From Bacteroidales bacterium (GTDB lineage Bacteria; Bacteroidota; Bacteroidia; Bacteroidales; B18-G4), in the NCBI GenBank assembly GCA_023145125.1, contig JAGLEK010000420.1, positions 1-19,271 of the forward strand: a DNA stretch of 19,271 nt. Reading direction: 5' to 3'. Below the pieces are notes generated by a model, which worked only from the letters and a program-made list of their open reading frames with translations, was not told the origin of the DNA and searched no databases. Shown here one piece after another: positions 7,681 to 13,922 of the stretch. Position numbers and translations under genes: made by a program. Numbering within the stretch: position 1 is the first letter of the stretch; every line of letters begins with the position of its first letter.

Positions 7681-7721
7681 GCGGTAGGCAGTAGGCAGTA
7701 GGCAGTAAGCGGTAGGCTGTA
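7673..7721. repeat. Heptameric tandem array (GGCAGTA units)
   Basis: Seven uninterrupted 7-bp units occur here: GGGAGTA, GGCGGTA, three perfect GGCAGTA, AGCGGTA and GGCTGTA. The first unit overlaps the last codons of the DUF4421 gene, and the TAG stop (7678-7680) is made from the junction of units one and two. Confidence 0.85.
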
Positions 7722-8064
7722 AAAATGGCGAACACCAGAAAACCTTCCCCGCCTGTTTCTGTATAGATGGGCCCTCCATCAGATAATCGATGCTTATACC
7801 AATCAGGAATTGAATCACTTACTGGACTATTCATAATATTCTATAAGACGTTTGAGAACCGGCTTTATTGCATTTTATATTTAATAATTTATAAATTTAA
7901 ATAGATTACTATTTATTAATGATTGGAAGTATAAATCTCCCTTTAAATAAACCCCGTGTTGTAAACCCTAAAAGTAGTACTTTTGTTTTCATATAAAAAC
8001 TGAACAATCACCTTAAGCATTTGTTATACAATTTGAATTTAGTGTTAATCAAAATCATATTTCA
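7722..8064. other. Intergenic stretch, AT-rich, mostly unassigned
   Basis: About 340 bp without a credible gene. The first ~110 bp are of mixed composition. A minus-strand reading of the frame there (MIQFLIGISIDYLMEG...) soon runs into translated tandem repeat, and I do not consider it coding. From about 7870 the DNA becomes very AT-rich (runs such as TTTATATTTAATAATTTATAA), as expected upstream of a promoter. The only recognisable site is the -7 box at 7978. Confidence 0.6.
7978..7985 (+). promoter_or_regulatory. -7 box for the lipoprotein/barrel/lipoprotein cassette
   Basis: TACTTTTG is a perfect TAnnTTTG on the plus strand, 79 bp before the ATG at 8065. A TTG at 7959-7961 lies only 16 bp upstream, so the -33 part is imperfect. 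The predicted leader is about 70 nt, longer than the others in this window. Confidence 0.5.
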
Positions 8065-8715
8065 ATGAAAAGATCTATTCTACGTATTCTTTATCCCGGT
8101 TTGCTATTTGCAATCATGGGCTTAGTGATCGCTTCATGCAGTAAGTACCCGACTTACGATGTAAACACAAGTGATTTAGACATGGTGTGGACGAACTACG
8201 ATGACGCCATAAAATTTGCACAATATAAAACCTATTATGTTGCTGACACACTTCTTATTGATAGCACAGCAACTCCTGAGGAGAAAGCAGAGATTCAGGA
8301 ATATTATGAATCTATTCTTGCAGAAGTAAATGCAAATATGCAAGCCCTGAATTATGTCAGGGTGGATTCTTCTGCCGATCCGGATATTGGAATGGGAATT
8401 TCTATCGTTACACGTACAAATCATGTTATCTCGTATAGTTACTGGTATTATTATCCGGGATATTGGGGATGGCCGGGCTATGGGTATTATTATCCATGGG
8501 GAACCTACCTTGGATCGTATGAAGAGGGAGCACTTATTATTGATATGGTAGACCTGAAAAACATTGATACTATCAACAAAAAGATCAATGTAATGTGGGC
8601 TGCCCTTATTGGTGGCGTACTTACCGGCAGGGGTAGTACTGTGATATCCCAACGGTTGATTGGCGGGATTGATCAGGCCTATGTGCAATCTCCTTATCTG
8701 GGCACCAGTCAGTAA
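8065..8715 (+). CDS. DUF4136 family lipoprotein
   Basis: The protein has 216 residues with a lipoprotein signal peptide ending IASC (Cys25 lipidated). The pattern YDVNTSDLDMVWTNYDDAIKFAQYKTYYVADT, followed by a long helix (PEEKAEIQEYYESILAEVNANMQAL) and DIGMGISI, fits DUF4136 (PF13590). A striking Tyr/Trp/Gly/Pro-rich segment occupies residues 124-152, before the strand GALIIDMVDLKN. Such segments are usual in DUF4136 proteins and probably form a surface loop. The function of the family is unknown; the envelope location is inferred from the lipobox. It is first in an operon with the barrel 30 bp downstream and a similarly built lipoprotein after that. Confidence 0.8.
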   Translation: MKRSILRILYPGLLFAIMGLVIASCSKYPTYDVNTSDLDMVWTNYDDAIKFAQYKTYYVADTLLIDSTATPEEKAEIQEYYESILAEVNANMQALNYVRVDSSADPDIGMGISIVTRTNHVISYSYWYYYPGYWGWPGYGYYYPWGTYLGSYEEGALIIDMVDLKNIDTINKKINVMWAALIGGVLTGRGSTVISQRLIGGIDQAYVQSPYLGTSQ

Positions 8716-8745
8716 TCATATCTTATAAACAGAAAAAATAATACC

Positions 8746-9357
8746 ATGAAAAAATATTTTCTTATCAGTATAATCGCGCTTTGCGCAGTGTTCTTTACAA
8801 AAACCGCTACTGCCCAATATGAAACCCATTGGGAGATTCAATGGAATGTCTCTGTCCCTACCGGTGATTTTGAAAACTGGATCAATGAAACAAGTGTTCG
8901 CGGGATGGAATTTGGAGGTAATTATCATTTTGAAACAGGTGTAACCCTCGGTGGTGCTATAGGCTATGCTGCATTCTTCAAAAAAACAGGAAAAATAACC
9001 GTTGACTACGACAATACAAATACAGTAACAGCAATACATTTCAGGGATCTGTACAGTTATTTCTTTGTTGCCGAAGGAGGGTATGCCTACCAGTCTGACT
9101 TTTTTATCTCTCCATATGCCCGTATAGGCATCGGGGCGTACTATACAGAGCAAGTCACTCAGATCGGTTTAATCTATTGGAGAGACGAGACCTGGAATTT
9201 TGGTTTACGTCCGGAAATTGGTGCTTTAATTGAGATTCCAAATTCAGGTATGGGATTTATTGTCAATGCTAAATATAACTCGGCATTAAATTATGGCAAT
9301 AATCTTAATAACCTGAACTACTTCGCATTTGGTGTCGGTATTATTTTTGGATTTTAG
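8746..9357 (+). CDS. Outer-membrane beta-barrel protein
   Basis: The 203-residue protein has a signal peptide (MKKYFLISIIALCAVFFTKTATAQ) followed by an eight-strand-like pattern (WEIQWNVSVPTGDF, MEFGGNYHFETGVTLGGAIGYAAFF, YFFVAEGGYAYQ, FISPYARIGIGAYY). It ends in the strand NYFAFGVGIIFGF with a C-terminal Phe, the usual recognition signal for outer-membrane assembly by BAM. It resembles the OMP_b-brl family (PF13505). It sits between two lipoproteins of equal length and 30 bp after the first, which suggests a joint surface function. Substrate or partner is unknown. Confidence 0.75.
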   Translation: MKKYFLISIIALCAVFFTKTATAQYETHWEIQWNVSVPTGDFENWINETSVRGMEFGGNYHFETGVTLGGAIGYAAFFKKTGKITVDYDNTNTVTAIHFRDLYSYFFVAEGGYAYQSDFFISPYARIGIGAYYTEQVTQIGLIYWRDETWNFGLRPEIGALIEIPNSGMGFIVNAKYNSALNYGNNLNNLNYFAFGVGIIFGF

Positions 9358-9437
9358 TTAGCATTTTAACTCAACTCATACAGGGAAAGGCATGTAATGG
9401 TATGTCCGGATGTTTCCTTGTTTAAAGATTCTATTTT

Positions 9438-10088
9438 ATGAATTTCAAAAACCTGTTTTTTATATCAGCAATGCTGATATTGATGGTAGCATGCGGTCCC
9501 ACCACGAAAGTCACAGGATCCTGGACCAGGCTTGATCACGAGCCTGAGCAGTTCAAAAAAATTGTGATATTAGGCATTGCCCAAAATTCTCAAAACCGCA
9601 GGATCTTCGAGGACCATGTTGAGACCCGGCTGGAAGAAAAAGGCTATCCTGTAGTAGCAGCGCTTGACTATCTTCCGCCCAATGCTGCTATTGGAACCAT
9701 TACAGAAGAAATCGTCATGGATATCTTTGCTGCAGCTGACATTGATGCCGTTTTCACCATGAGTATGAGACACCAGGAAGATACCCGCCGCTATGTGCCG
9801 GGCAGCAGCTATTATATGCCATATAATTATAATGTAGGCTTTTATGATTATTACGGGGGATTTAATAACTACTATTACTCTCCCGGATATTATACCGGTT
9901 CAGTGCAAATATTTCTGGAGGCCAACTTTTTTGATTTTGAAAGCGGTGAATTGTTGTGGTCAGCACAGACCAAGACAACAGATTTGACGAACATCGATAA
10001 AATGGCAGTTGAATTTGCCGATGTCATCGTTGCCGATTTCATAAGGCAAAATGTTGTACCTGCCCCTGAAGTAAGTAAGAAGAAATAA
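9438..10088 (+). CDS. Lipoprotein, DUF4136-like architecture
   Basis: The protein has 216 residues, with Cys19 as the lipobox residue (LMVACG). Residues 38-75 form a beta-alpha-beta element (FKKIVILGIAQNSQNRRIFEDHVETRLEEKGYPVV). A Tyr/Gly-rich segment follows at 119-152, then a strand pair (VQIFLEANFFDFESGELLWSAQTKTTD) and a C-terminal helix. Length, lipobox and the place of the Tyr-rich segment closely mirror the DUF4136 protein at 8065, so I read it as a divergent relative, though sequence identity by eye is low. The 80-bp gap after the barrel gene has no full promoter match, so it is probably in the same transcript. It converges on the gene ending at 10096, with 7 bp between stop codons. 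Confidence 0.6.
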   Translation: MNFKNLFFISAMLILMVACGPTTKVTGSWTRLDHEPEQFKKIVILGIAQNSQNRRIFEDHVETRLEEKGYPVVAALDYLPPNAAIGTITEEIVMDIFAAADIDAVFTMSMRHQEDTRRYVPGSSYYMPYNYNVGFYDYYGGFNNYYYSPGYYTGSVQIFLEANFFDFESGELLWSAQTKTTDLTNIDKMAVEFADVIVADFIRQNVVPAPEVSKKK

Positions 10089-10095
10089 GACGAAC

Positions 10096-10458
10096 CTATC
10101 CTGCTTGTCCTGCCGGGCCCTGGTATTTAGCGGACCCAAACCCCAGAATCGGGTAAAACACGATTGGCAAAAGGATCAATCCAATGGTAAACCCTTCTGT
10201 TTTCCCAAAACTCTTTGATAAGAGGTTGGTCATCCATATTGCAAAGATGATGTTGATGAATGGGATCATCATTAAAAGAAGCCACCACCAGGGTTTTCCG
10301 ACTATTTCCAACATCACCAGGATGTTATAGATCGGAATAAGAACAGCCCAGCCGGGTTTTCCCGCTTTTGCATAGATCTTCCATTGGGCAATGATCAGGA
10401 AAACAGCAATGGCCACCCAAAAAATAATGTAAATACCAAATCCTTCTTCAGTAGTCAT
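10096..10458 (-). CDS. DUF5684 family small membrane protein
   Basis: This 120-residue membrane protein has an N-terminal helix (8-26), then the family-like AGKPGWAVLIPIYNILVMLEIVGKPWWWLLLMMIPFINIIFAIW (31-75). A further hydrophobic segment follows at ~92-107 and the short tail ends YQGPA. The pattern 'GKPGWA.liPiYN' with 'GkpwWw' is the hallmark of DUF5684 (PF18936), which is often annotated as a signal-peptidase-like membrane protein although it lacks the catalytic Ser/Lys. Function is unknown. No full -7 box was found upstream; the argF terminator (10530-10558) ends about 70 bp before its start, so it probably has its own start of transcription. Confidence 0.7.
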   Translation of the reverse strand: MTTEEGFGIYIIFWVAIAVFLIIAQWKIYAKAGKPGWAVLIPIYNILVMLEIVGKPWWWLLLMMIPFINIIFAIWMTNLLSKSFGKTEGFTIGLILLPIVFYPILGFGSAKYQGPAGQAG

Positions 10459-10521
10459 GAGAATGAGTTTTTAAGGTTAATAAAATTATCACGTGGATAT
10501 AAAATTAGTAAAATTTCAATC

Positions 10522-10558
10522 CAAATAAAAGTCTTCCCTTAAAAAATAAAGGAAGGCT
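10522..10558 (-). terminator. Intrinsic terminator of argF
   Basis: On the minus strand, AGCCTTCC pairs with GGAAGACT (one G-T pair) across an A/T-rich loop, and the stem is followed by TTTTATTT. It lies about 30 bp after the argF stop codon, in the right orientation. Confidence 0.65.
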
Positions 10559-10586
10559 TAATAAATTATTTAAGTATTTTTTGAAA

Positions 10587-11588
10587 TTAACTACCCAAAG
10601 TAGCTACCATTACAGCTTTAATGGTGTGCAGCCTGTTTTCGGCCTCATCAAAAACGATGGAAGCTTCTGATTCGAACACATCATCGGTAACCTCCATGGC
10701 ATCAACCCCAAATTTCTTGTAGATATCTTCTCCTACTTTTGTTTCCTTATTATGGAAAGAGGGAAGGCAATGCAGGAATTTAGTATTGGTATTACCGGTC
10801 TTGTGCATCAGTTCCTTGTTTATCTGGTATGGCATCATCATTTTTATCCTGCGCTCAAATTCTGAATCCGGTTCACCCATCGATACCCACACATCGGTAT
10901 AAAGGAAATCAACACCTTTTACAGCCTTATCAGTATCTTGCGTGATAGTGATCTTTGCACCTGTCTCCTTAGCTATCTCTTTACATTGTTTTACGAGTTT
11001 TTCGTCTGGATGGAATTCTTTCGGAGCAGCGGCCCTGAAATCCATGCCCATCTTGGCAGCCCCGACCATCAGAGAATTACCCATGTTATTACGGGCATCG
11101 CCAAGGTAGCAGAAAGAAACCCGATGTAAAGGTTTATCACTATGCTCCATCATGGTAAGAAAATCTGCCAGGATCTGTGTAGGGTGGTATTCATTGGTGA
11201 GCCCATTCCATACAGGCACGCCTGCATACGCTCCAAGTTCTTCAACGATATCCTGTCCGAAACCACGGTATTCAATTCCGTCATACATGCGTCCGAGCAC
11301 CCTGGCAGTGTCTTTCATGCTTTCCTTTTTACCGATCTGGGTGCCCGAAGGCCCGAGGTAGGTAACCAGGGCTCCCTGGTCGAAAGCAGCAACTTCAAAG
11401 GCACAACGCGTCCGTGTCGAAGCCTTTTCAAATATCAGGGCAATGTTCTTACCCTTCAGGCGCTGTTGTTCTGTTCCTGAATATTTAGCCTTTTTTAGGT
11501 CGAAGGAAAGATCGAGGAGAAATTTGATCTCTTTGGGTGTGAAGTCGAGAAGCTTCAAAAAATTCCTGTTTCTGAGATTAAATGCCAT
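10587..11588 (-). CDS. argF: Ornithine carbamoyltransferase
   Basis: The 333-residue protein converts ornithine and carbamoyl phosphate to citrulline in the cytoplasm (arginine biosynthesis, or the arginine deiminase pathway in reverse). The carbamoyl-phosphate motif STRTR is at 57-61, HPTQ at 135-138, the ornithine-binding DVWVSMG loop at 232-238 and HCLP at 273-276. The intact SMG loop and long QIGKKESMKDTARVLGRMYDGIEYRGF region are those of a true ornithine enzyme. Many Bacteroidota instead carry the N-acetyl- or N-succinylornithine version, which lacks this loop. Length is normal. It stands alone, with no other arg gene in the window, flanked by its own -7 box and a terminator. Whether it is biosynthetic (argF) or catabolic (arcB) cannot be decided from the sequence. 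Confidence 0.93.
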   Translation of the reverse strand: MAFNLRNRNFLKLLDFTPKEIKFLLDLSFDLKKAKYSGTEQQRLKGKNIALIFEKASTRTRCAFEVAAFDQGALVTYLGPSGTQIGKKESMKDTARVLGRMYDGIEYRGFGQDIVEELGAYAGVPVWNGLTNEYHPTQILADFLTMMEHSDKPLHRVSFCYLGDARNNMGNSLMVGAAKMGMDFRAAAPKEFHPDEKLVKQCKEIAKETGAKITITQDTDKAVKGVDFLYTDVWVSMGEPDSEFERRIKMMMPYQINKELMHKTGNTNTKFLHCLPSFHNKETKVGEDIYKKFGVDAMEVTDDVFESEASIVFDEAENRLHTIKAVMVATLGS

Positions 11589-11644
11589 CAGTATAAGTCT
11601 TTATAAATATAAGTACTGAAAAAATGTTATTTCATTAACGATTA

Positions 11645-11652
11645 CAAAATTA
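11645..11652 (-). promoter_or_regulatory. -7 box for argF
   Basis: The minus strand has TAATTTTG, a perfect TAnnTTTG, 56 bp before the argF start. A TTTG lies 14 bp further upstream, shorter than the 20 bp of the best promoters in this window. Confidence 0.5.
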
Positions 11653-11702
11653 GAAAATTTTACACTCAAAAGTGAAAACTTATAACTAACTCAACAACCT
11701 GT

Positions 11703-11720
11703 CCTGAGCGAAGTCGAAGG
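11703..11720. repeat. Dispersed intergenic element of the CTGAGCGAAGTCGAAGG type
   Basis: The 18-bp sequence CCTGAGCGAAGTCGAAGG belongs to a family of short elements that I recognise as frequent between genes in many environmental bacterial genomes. Only one copy is in this window, so repetition within this genome cannot be shown here. Confidence 0.4.
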
Positions 11721-11721
11721 G

Positions 11722-11749
11722 CTCAACCCTCAACACTTAAAACTTAGTT
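11722..11749. repeat. Degenerate heptameric array (CTCAACC/CTTAAAA)
   Basis: Four 7-bp steps, CTCAACC, CTCAACA, CTTAAAA and CTTAGTT, are in register and end exactly at the first base of the -7 box at 11749. The units are degenerate, so this is the weakest of the period-7 arrays. Confidence 0.5.
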
Positions 11750-11756
11750 ATATTTG
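11749..11756 (+). promoter_or_regulatory. -7 box abutting the DUF3109 start codon
   Basis: TATATTTG matches TAnnTTTG perfectly and ends only 3 bp before the ATG at 11760. If used, the transcript would begin at or within a few bases of the start codon (leaderless), or translation would begin at the later ATG at 11781. No TTTG is found at the expected -33 distance, so a chance match is possible. Confidence 0.35.
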
Positions 11757-11759
11757 TAT

Positions 11760-12326
11760 ATGCTCATTATAAATGACATCATGGTCTCTGACGACCTTTA
11801 CCTGGTGAAATTCCTGTGTCCGCTCGAAAAATGCCGGGGCGCATGCTGCGTGGAAGGCGATGCCGGGGCCCCACTCGAGGAAGAAGAAATCGCCCATCTC
11901 GAGGACTATGTGGATAAGATCATCGATTATATGCTTCCTGAAGGTATTGAAGCAGTAAAGCAAAGCGGCGTTTTTGATTATGATGTCGATGGTACGTATG
12001 TTACGCCATTGATCCGTGGTGGCGACTGTGCATTTATTAATTTTACGAAGGGCATTGCCTGGTGTGCCATAGAAAAAGCACATGAGGAAGGAAAGATCCC
12101 GTTTCAAAAACCGTTATCATGCCACCTTTATCCTGTAAGACTGGCTAAGGTTGGAGAAACTGAAGCAGTGAATTACCATAAATGGCAGATTTGCACCCCG
12201 GCACTTGATGCCGGGACAAGGGAAGGAATTCCATTATATGTCTTCCTGAAGGATGCCCTGATCAGAAAATATGGGGAAAGTTGGTATCATAAGCTGACAG
12301 AAGAGATTGAAAAGATAGAGAAATAA
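11760..12326 (+). CDS. DUF3109 family cysteine-rich protein
   Basis: The 188-residue soluble protein carries the conserved cysteine set of DUF3109 (PF11307). C20, C25 and the pair C29-C30 lie in CPLEKCRGACCVEGDAGAPL. C90 (GGDC), C102 (AWC), C121-H122 (PLSCHLYPVRL) and C145 (QIC) follow. The arrangement resembles the YkgJ-type zinc- or iron-chelating proteins, so a bound metal or Fe-S cluster is likely but not shown. The ATG at 11760 is preferred because MLIINDIMVSDDLYLVKF aligns with the usual N-terminus of the family (MIxIxDxLIS). An in-frame TTG at 11754 and the ATG at 11781 are alternatives. The gene converges on ferritin, 12 bp away; the iron-related pairing is suggestive only. Confidence 0.8.
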   Translation: MLIINDIMVSDDLYLVKFLCPLEKCRGACCVEGDAGAPLEEEEIAHLEDYVDKIIDYMLPEGIEAVKQSGVFDYDVDGTYVTPLIRGGDCAFINFTKGIAWCAIEKAHEEGKIPFQKPLSCHLYPVRLAKVGETEAVNYHKWQICTPALDAGTREGIPLYVFLKDALIRKYGESWYHKLTEEIEKIEK

Positions 12327-12338
12327 GCAATAACCTTA

Positions 12339-12857
12339 TCATATTTTAATTATGGCTGCAGCTTCAGCTGCTGCCATGCTTGCAAGCTCTTTGTCGATAT
12401 GAAACAGTCCTCCTTTTTCACCTTCGGTAAGCCTGAACTTATCGATGATAGACCTGGCAAGGCTTTCTTCTTCGATCTGTTCCGTCACATACCATTGCAG
12501 GAAATTCAGGGTGTTGAAGTCTTTTTCTTCCATAGAAATTTCAACCAGCTTGTTGATGAGAGAGGTCACAAGGAGCTCATGCTCGAGCACCTTTTCAAAA
12601 ACGTCCTGCAGTGAGTTGAATTCTGCAGTCGGTTCTTCCAGGGCCATCAGGCGGGCATGTCCTCCCCTGTCATTTACATAGCTGAGGAGCTTGAGTGAAT
12701 GCTCACGTTCTTCGGTGGCATGCATAAATAAAAATGCTGCCGCACCGGCATAGCCATTCACCTCACACCATGAAGCCATAGATAAATATAATCTTGATGA
12801 TTCTTCTTCGGCTTTGATCTGTTCAATAATGGCCTTCTCGAGTCTTGAGTTTAACAT
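12339..12857 (-). CDS. ftnA: Ferritin
   Basis: This 172-residue non-haem ferritin stores iron as a ferric core within a 24-mer in the cytoplasm. The di-iron ferroxidase ligands are all present at the standard positions: E17, E50, H53, E94, Q127 and E130, with Tyr24 nearby. The four-helix bundle is complete (ATEEREHSLKLLSYVNDRGG, LEHELLVTSLINKLVEI, FLQWYVTEQIEEE), and the absence of a haem-binding Met fits FtnA rather than bacterioferritin. Length is normal. It has the best promoter match in the window and no other gene in its transcript. No Fur-box-like dyad was recognised upstream. Confidence 0.93.
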   Translation of the reverse strand: MLNSRLEKAIIEQIKAEEESSRLYLSMASWCEVNGYAGAAAFLFMHATEEREHSLKLLSYVNDRGGHARLMALEEPTAEFNSLQDVFEKVLEHELLVTSLINKLVEISMEEKDFNTLNFLQWYVTEQIEEESLARSIIDKFRLTEGEKGGLFHIDKELASMAAAEAAAIIKI

Positions 12858-12893
12858 AGCAGTAAATTTTTCAGGTTCTTATTCTGGGTTTTA

Positions 12894-12925
12894 CAAAGGT
12901 AAGCAACCTTTGAAACACTGGCAAA
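12894..12925 (-). promoter_or_regulatory. Consensus Bacteroidota promoter of ferritin
   Basis: On the minus strand, TTTG (12925-12922), exactly 20 bp, then TACCTTTG (12901-12894). The start codon at 12857 is 36 bp beyond the -7 box, giving a leader of about 30 nt. A period-9 tandem array begins 6 bp upstream of the -33 box. Confidence 0.75.
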
Positions 12926-12931
12926 TGTTGG

Positions 12932-12976
12932 TTGAATTGGTTAAACTACTTGAATTGGTTGAACTGGTTGAATTGG
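12932..12976. repeat. Nonameric tandem array (TTGAATTGG units)
   Basis: Five 9-bp steps: three perfect TTGAATTGG, one TTGAACTGG and one diverged TTAAACTAC. The period is 9, unlike the heptamers elsewhere. It lies between atpG and the ferritin promoter and is followed four bases later by a heptameric array. Confidence 0.8.
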
Positions 12977-12980
12977 GAGG

Positions 12981-13018
12981 TTCGAATTTCGAATTTCGGA
13001 TTTCGGATATCGAATATC
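12981..13018. repeat. Heptameric tandem array (TTCGAAT/TTCGGAT) at the atpG end
   Basis: Five 7-bp units occur in register: TTCGAAT twice, TTCGGAT twice and ATCGAAT, then a partial ATC. It ends 2 bp from the atpG stop codon, on the side that would be the 3' untranslated region of the ATP synthase transcript. No intrinsic terminator is visible there. Confidence 0.8.
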
Positions 13019-13020
13019 AT

Positions 13021-13899
13021 TTAGCTTTTCAACGCTTCCGCCCCACTTACAATCTCCAGGATCTCACTCGTGATCGATGCCTGACGGGCCTTGTTATAAG
13101 AAAGCTTGAGTTCCTTGAGCATTTCTGTGGCGTTATCGGTAGCCATATGCATGGCGGTCATCCTGGCGCCATGCTCTGAAGCAAAAGAATCAAGTAAAGT
13201 TTTGTAGAATTGAATTTTCAGGCTTTTTGGGACGAGCTCACGCACAATATCTTCCTTGTTAGGTTCAAAGATGTAGTCTACCTTAAGTGAAGAATCTTCA
13301 TCATCCGGTGGAAGGATTGGCAGGAATTGCTCGGTTAACAGTACCTGCATGGCTGCATTTTTAAACTGGTTGTAAATAATTTCAATGCGGTCGTATTTTT
13401 TTTCTGTAAAATCTTCCATCAGGCCTTCGGCAATGGCAATGGCATTTTCGTATTCCAGCTTCTCGAAAAGCTCAATATTCTCTTTTACAACCGGAAAGCC
13501 TTGCCTGCTAAAGTGTTCTGCACCTTTCTTGCCAATACAAAAAAGTGAAAGGCCACCTTGTGCGTGCACATCTTTATAGGTCGTGCGTATGAGATTTTCT
13601 GCCTGCTTGATCACGTTTGCATTGAATGCACCGCATAGCCCGCGGTTTGAAGTAACCACCACCAGCAGGACCTTTTTCACTTCCCTTTTGTCAGAAAATG
13701 CAGCCTCATCAGATTGATCCAAGCCTGCACTCAGGCCCTGAAGGAATTCCTGGAGTTTCTGGGCGTAAGGACGTAATTGCAGGATGGCGGCCATAGATCT
13801 CCTAAGCTTGGAGGCAGCAACAAGCTTCATGGCGCTGGTGATCTGTTTGGTAGAATTAACAGAATCGATCCTGTTTCTTACTTCCTTTAGGTTAGGCAT
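13021..13899 (-). CDS. atpG: ATP synthase subunit gamma
   Basis: The 292-residue central-stalk subunit turns inside the alpha3beta3 head and couples proton flow to ATP formation. The conserved N-terminal coiled-coil start (MPNLKEVRNRIDSVNSTKQITSAMKLVAASKLRR) is present, as are NRGLCGAFN at 85-93 and the C-terminal helix (MTAMHMATDNATEMLKELKLSYNKARQASITSEILEIVSGAEAL). Length is normal. It is the last gene of the operon, 23 bp after atpA. No atpD or atpC follows, unlike the classical order A-G-D-C. The 3' side passes directly into tandem repeats. Confidence 0.96.
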   Translation of the reverse strand: MPNLKEVRNRIDSVNSTKQITSAMKLVAASKLRRSMAAILQLRPYAQKLQEFLQGLSAGLDQSDEAAFSDKREVKKVLLVVVTSNRGLCGAFNANVIKQAENLIRTTYKDVHAQGGLSLFCIGKKGAEHFSRQGFPVVKENIELFEKLEYENAIAIAEGLMEDFTEKKYDRIEIIYNQFKNAAMQVLLTEQFLPILPPDDEDSSLKVDYIFEPNKEDIVRELVPKSLKIQFYKTLLDSFASEHGARMTAMHMATDNATEMLKELKLSYNKARQASITSEILEIVSGAEALKS

Positions 13900-13922
13900 G
13901 GTTTTTCTCTCGTTTATTCCTT

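Noticed and set aside
7540..7818. Minus-strand open frame of 92 codons overlapping the end of the DUF4421 gene
   Set aside because: Much of its translation is the GGCAGTA array read in frame (repeating TAY/LLP) and antisense DUF4421; no family resemblance or start signal.
12814..13179. Plus-strand open frame of 121 codons with a repeating Leu-Val-Glu stretch
   Set aside because: The repeat is the 9-bp TTGAATTGG array translated; the rest is antisense to ferritin and atpG.
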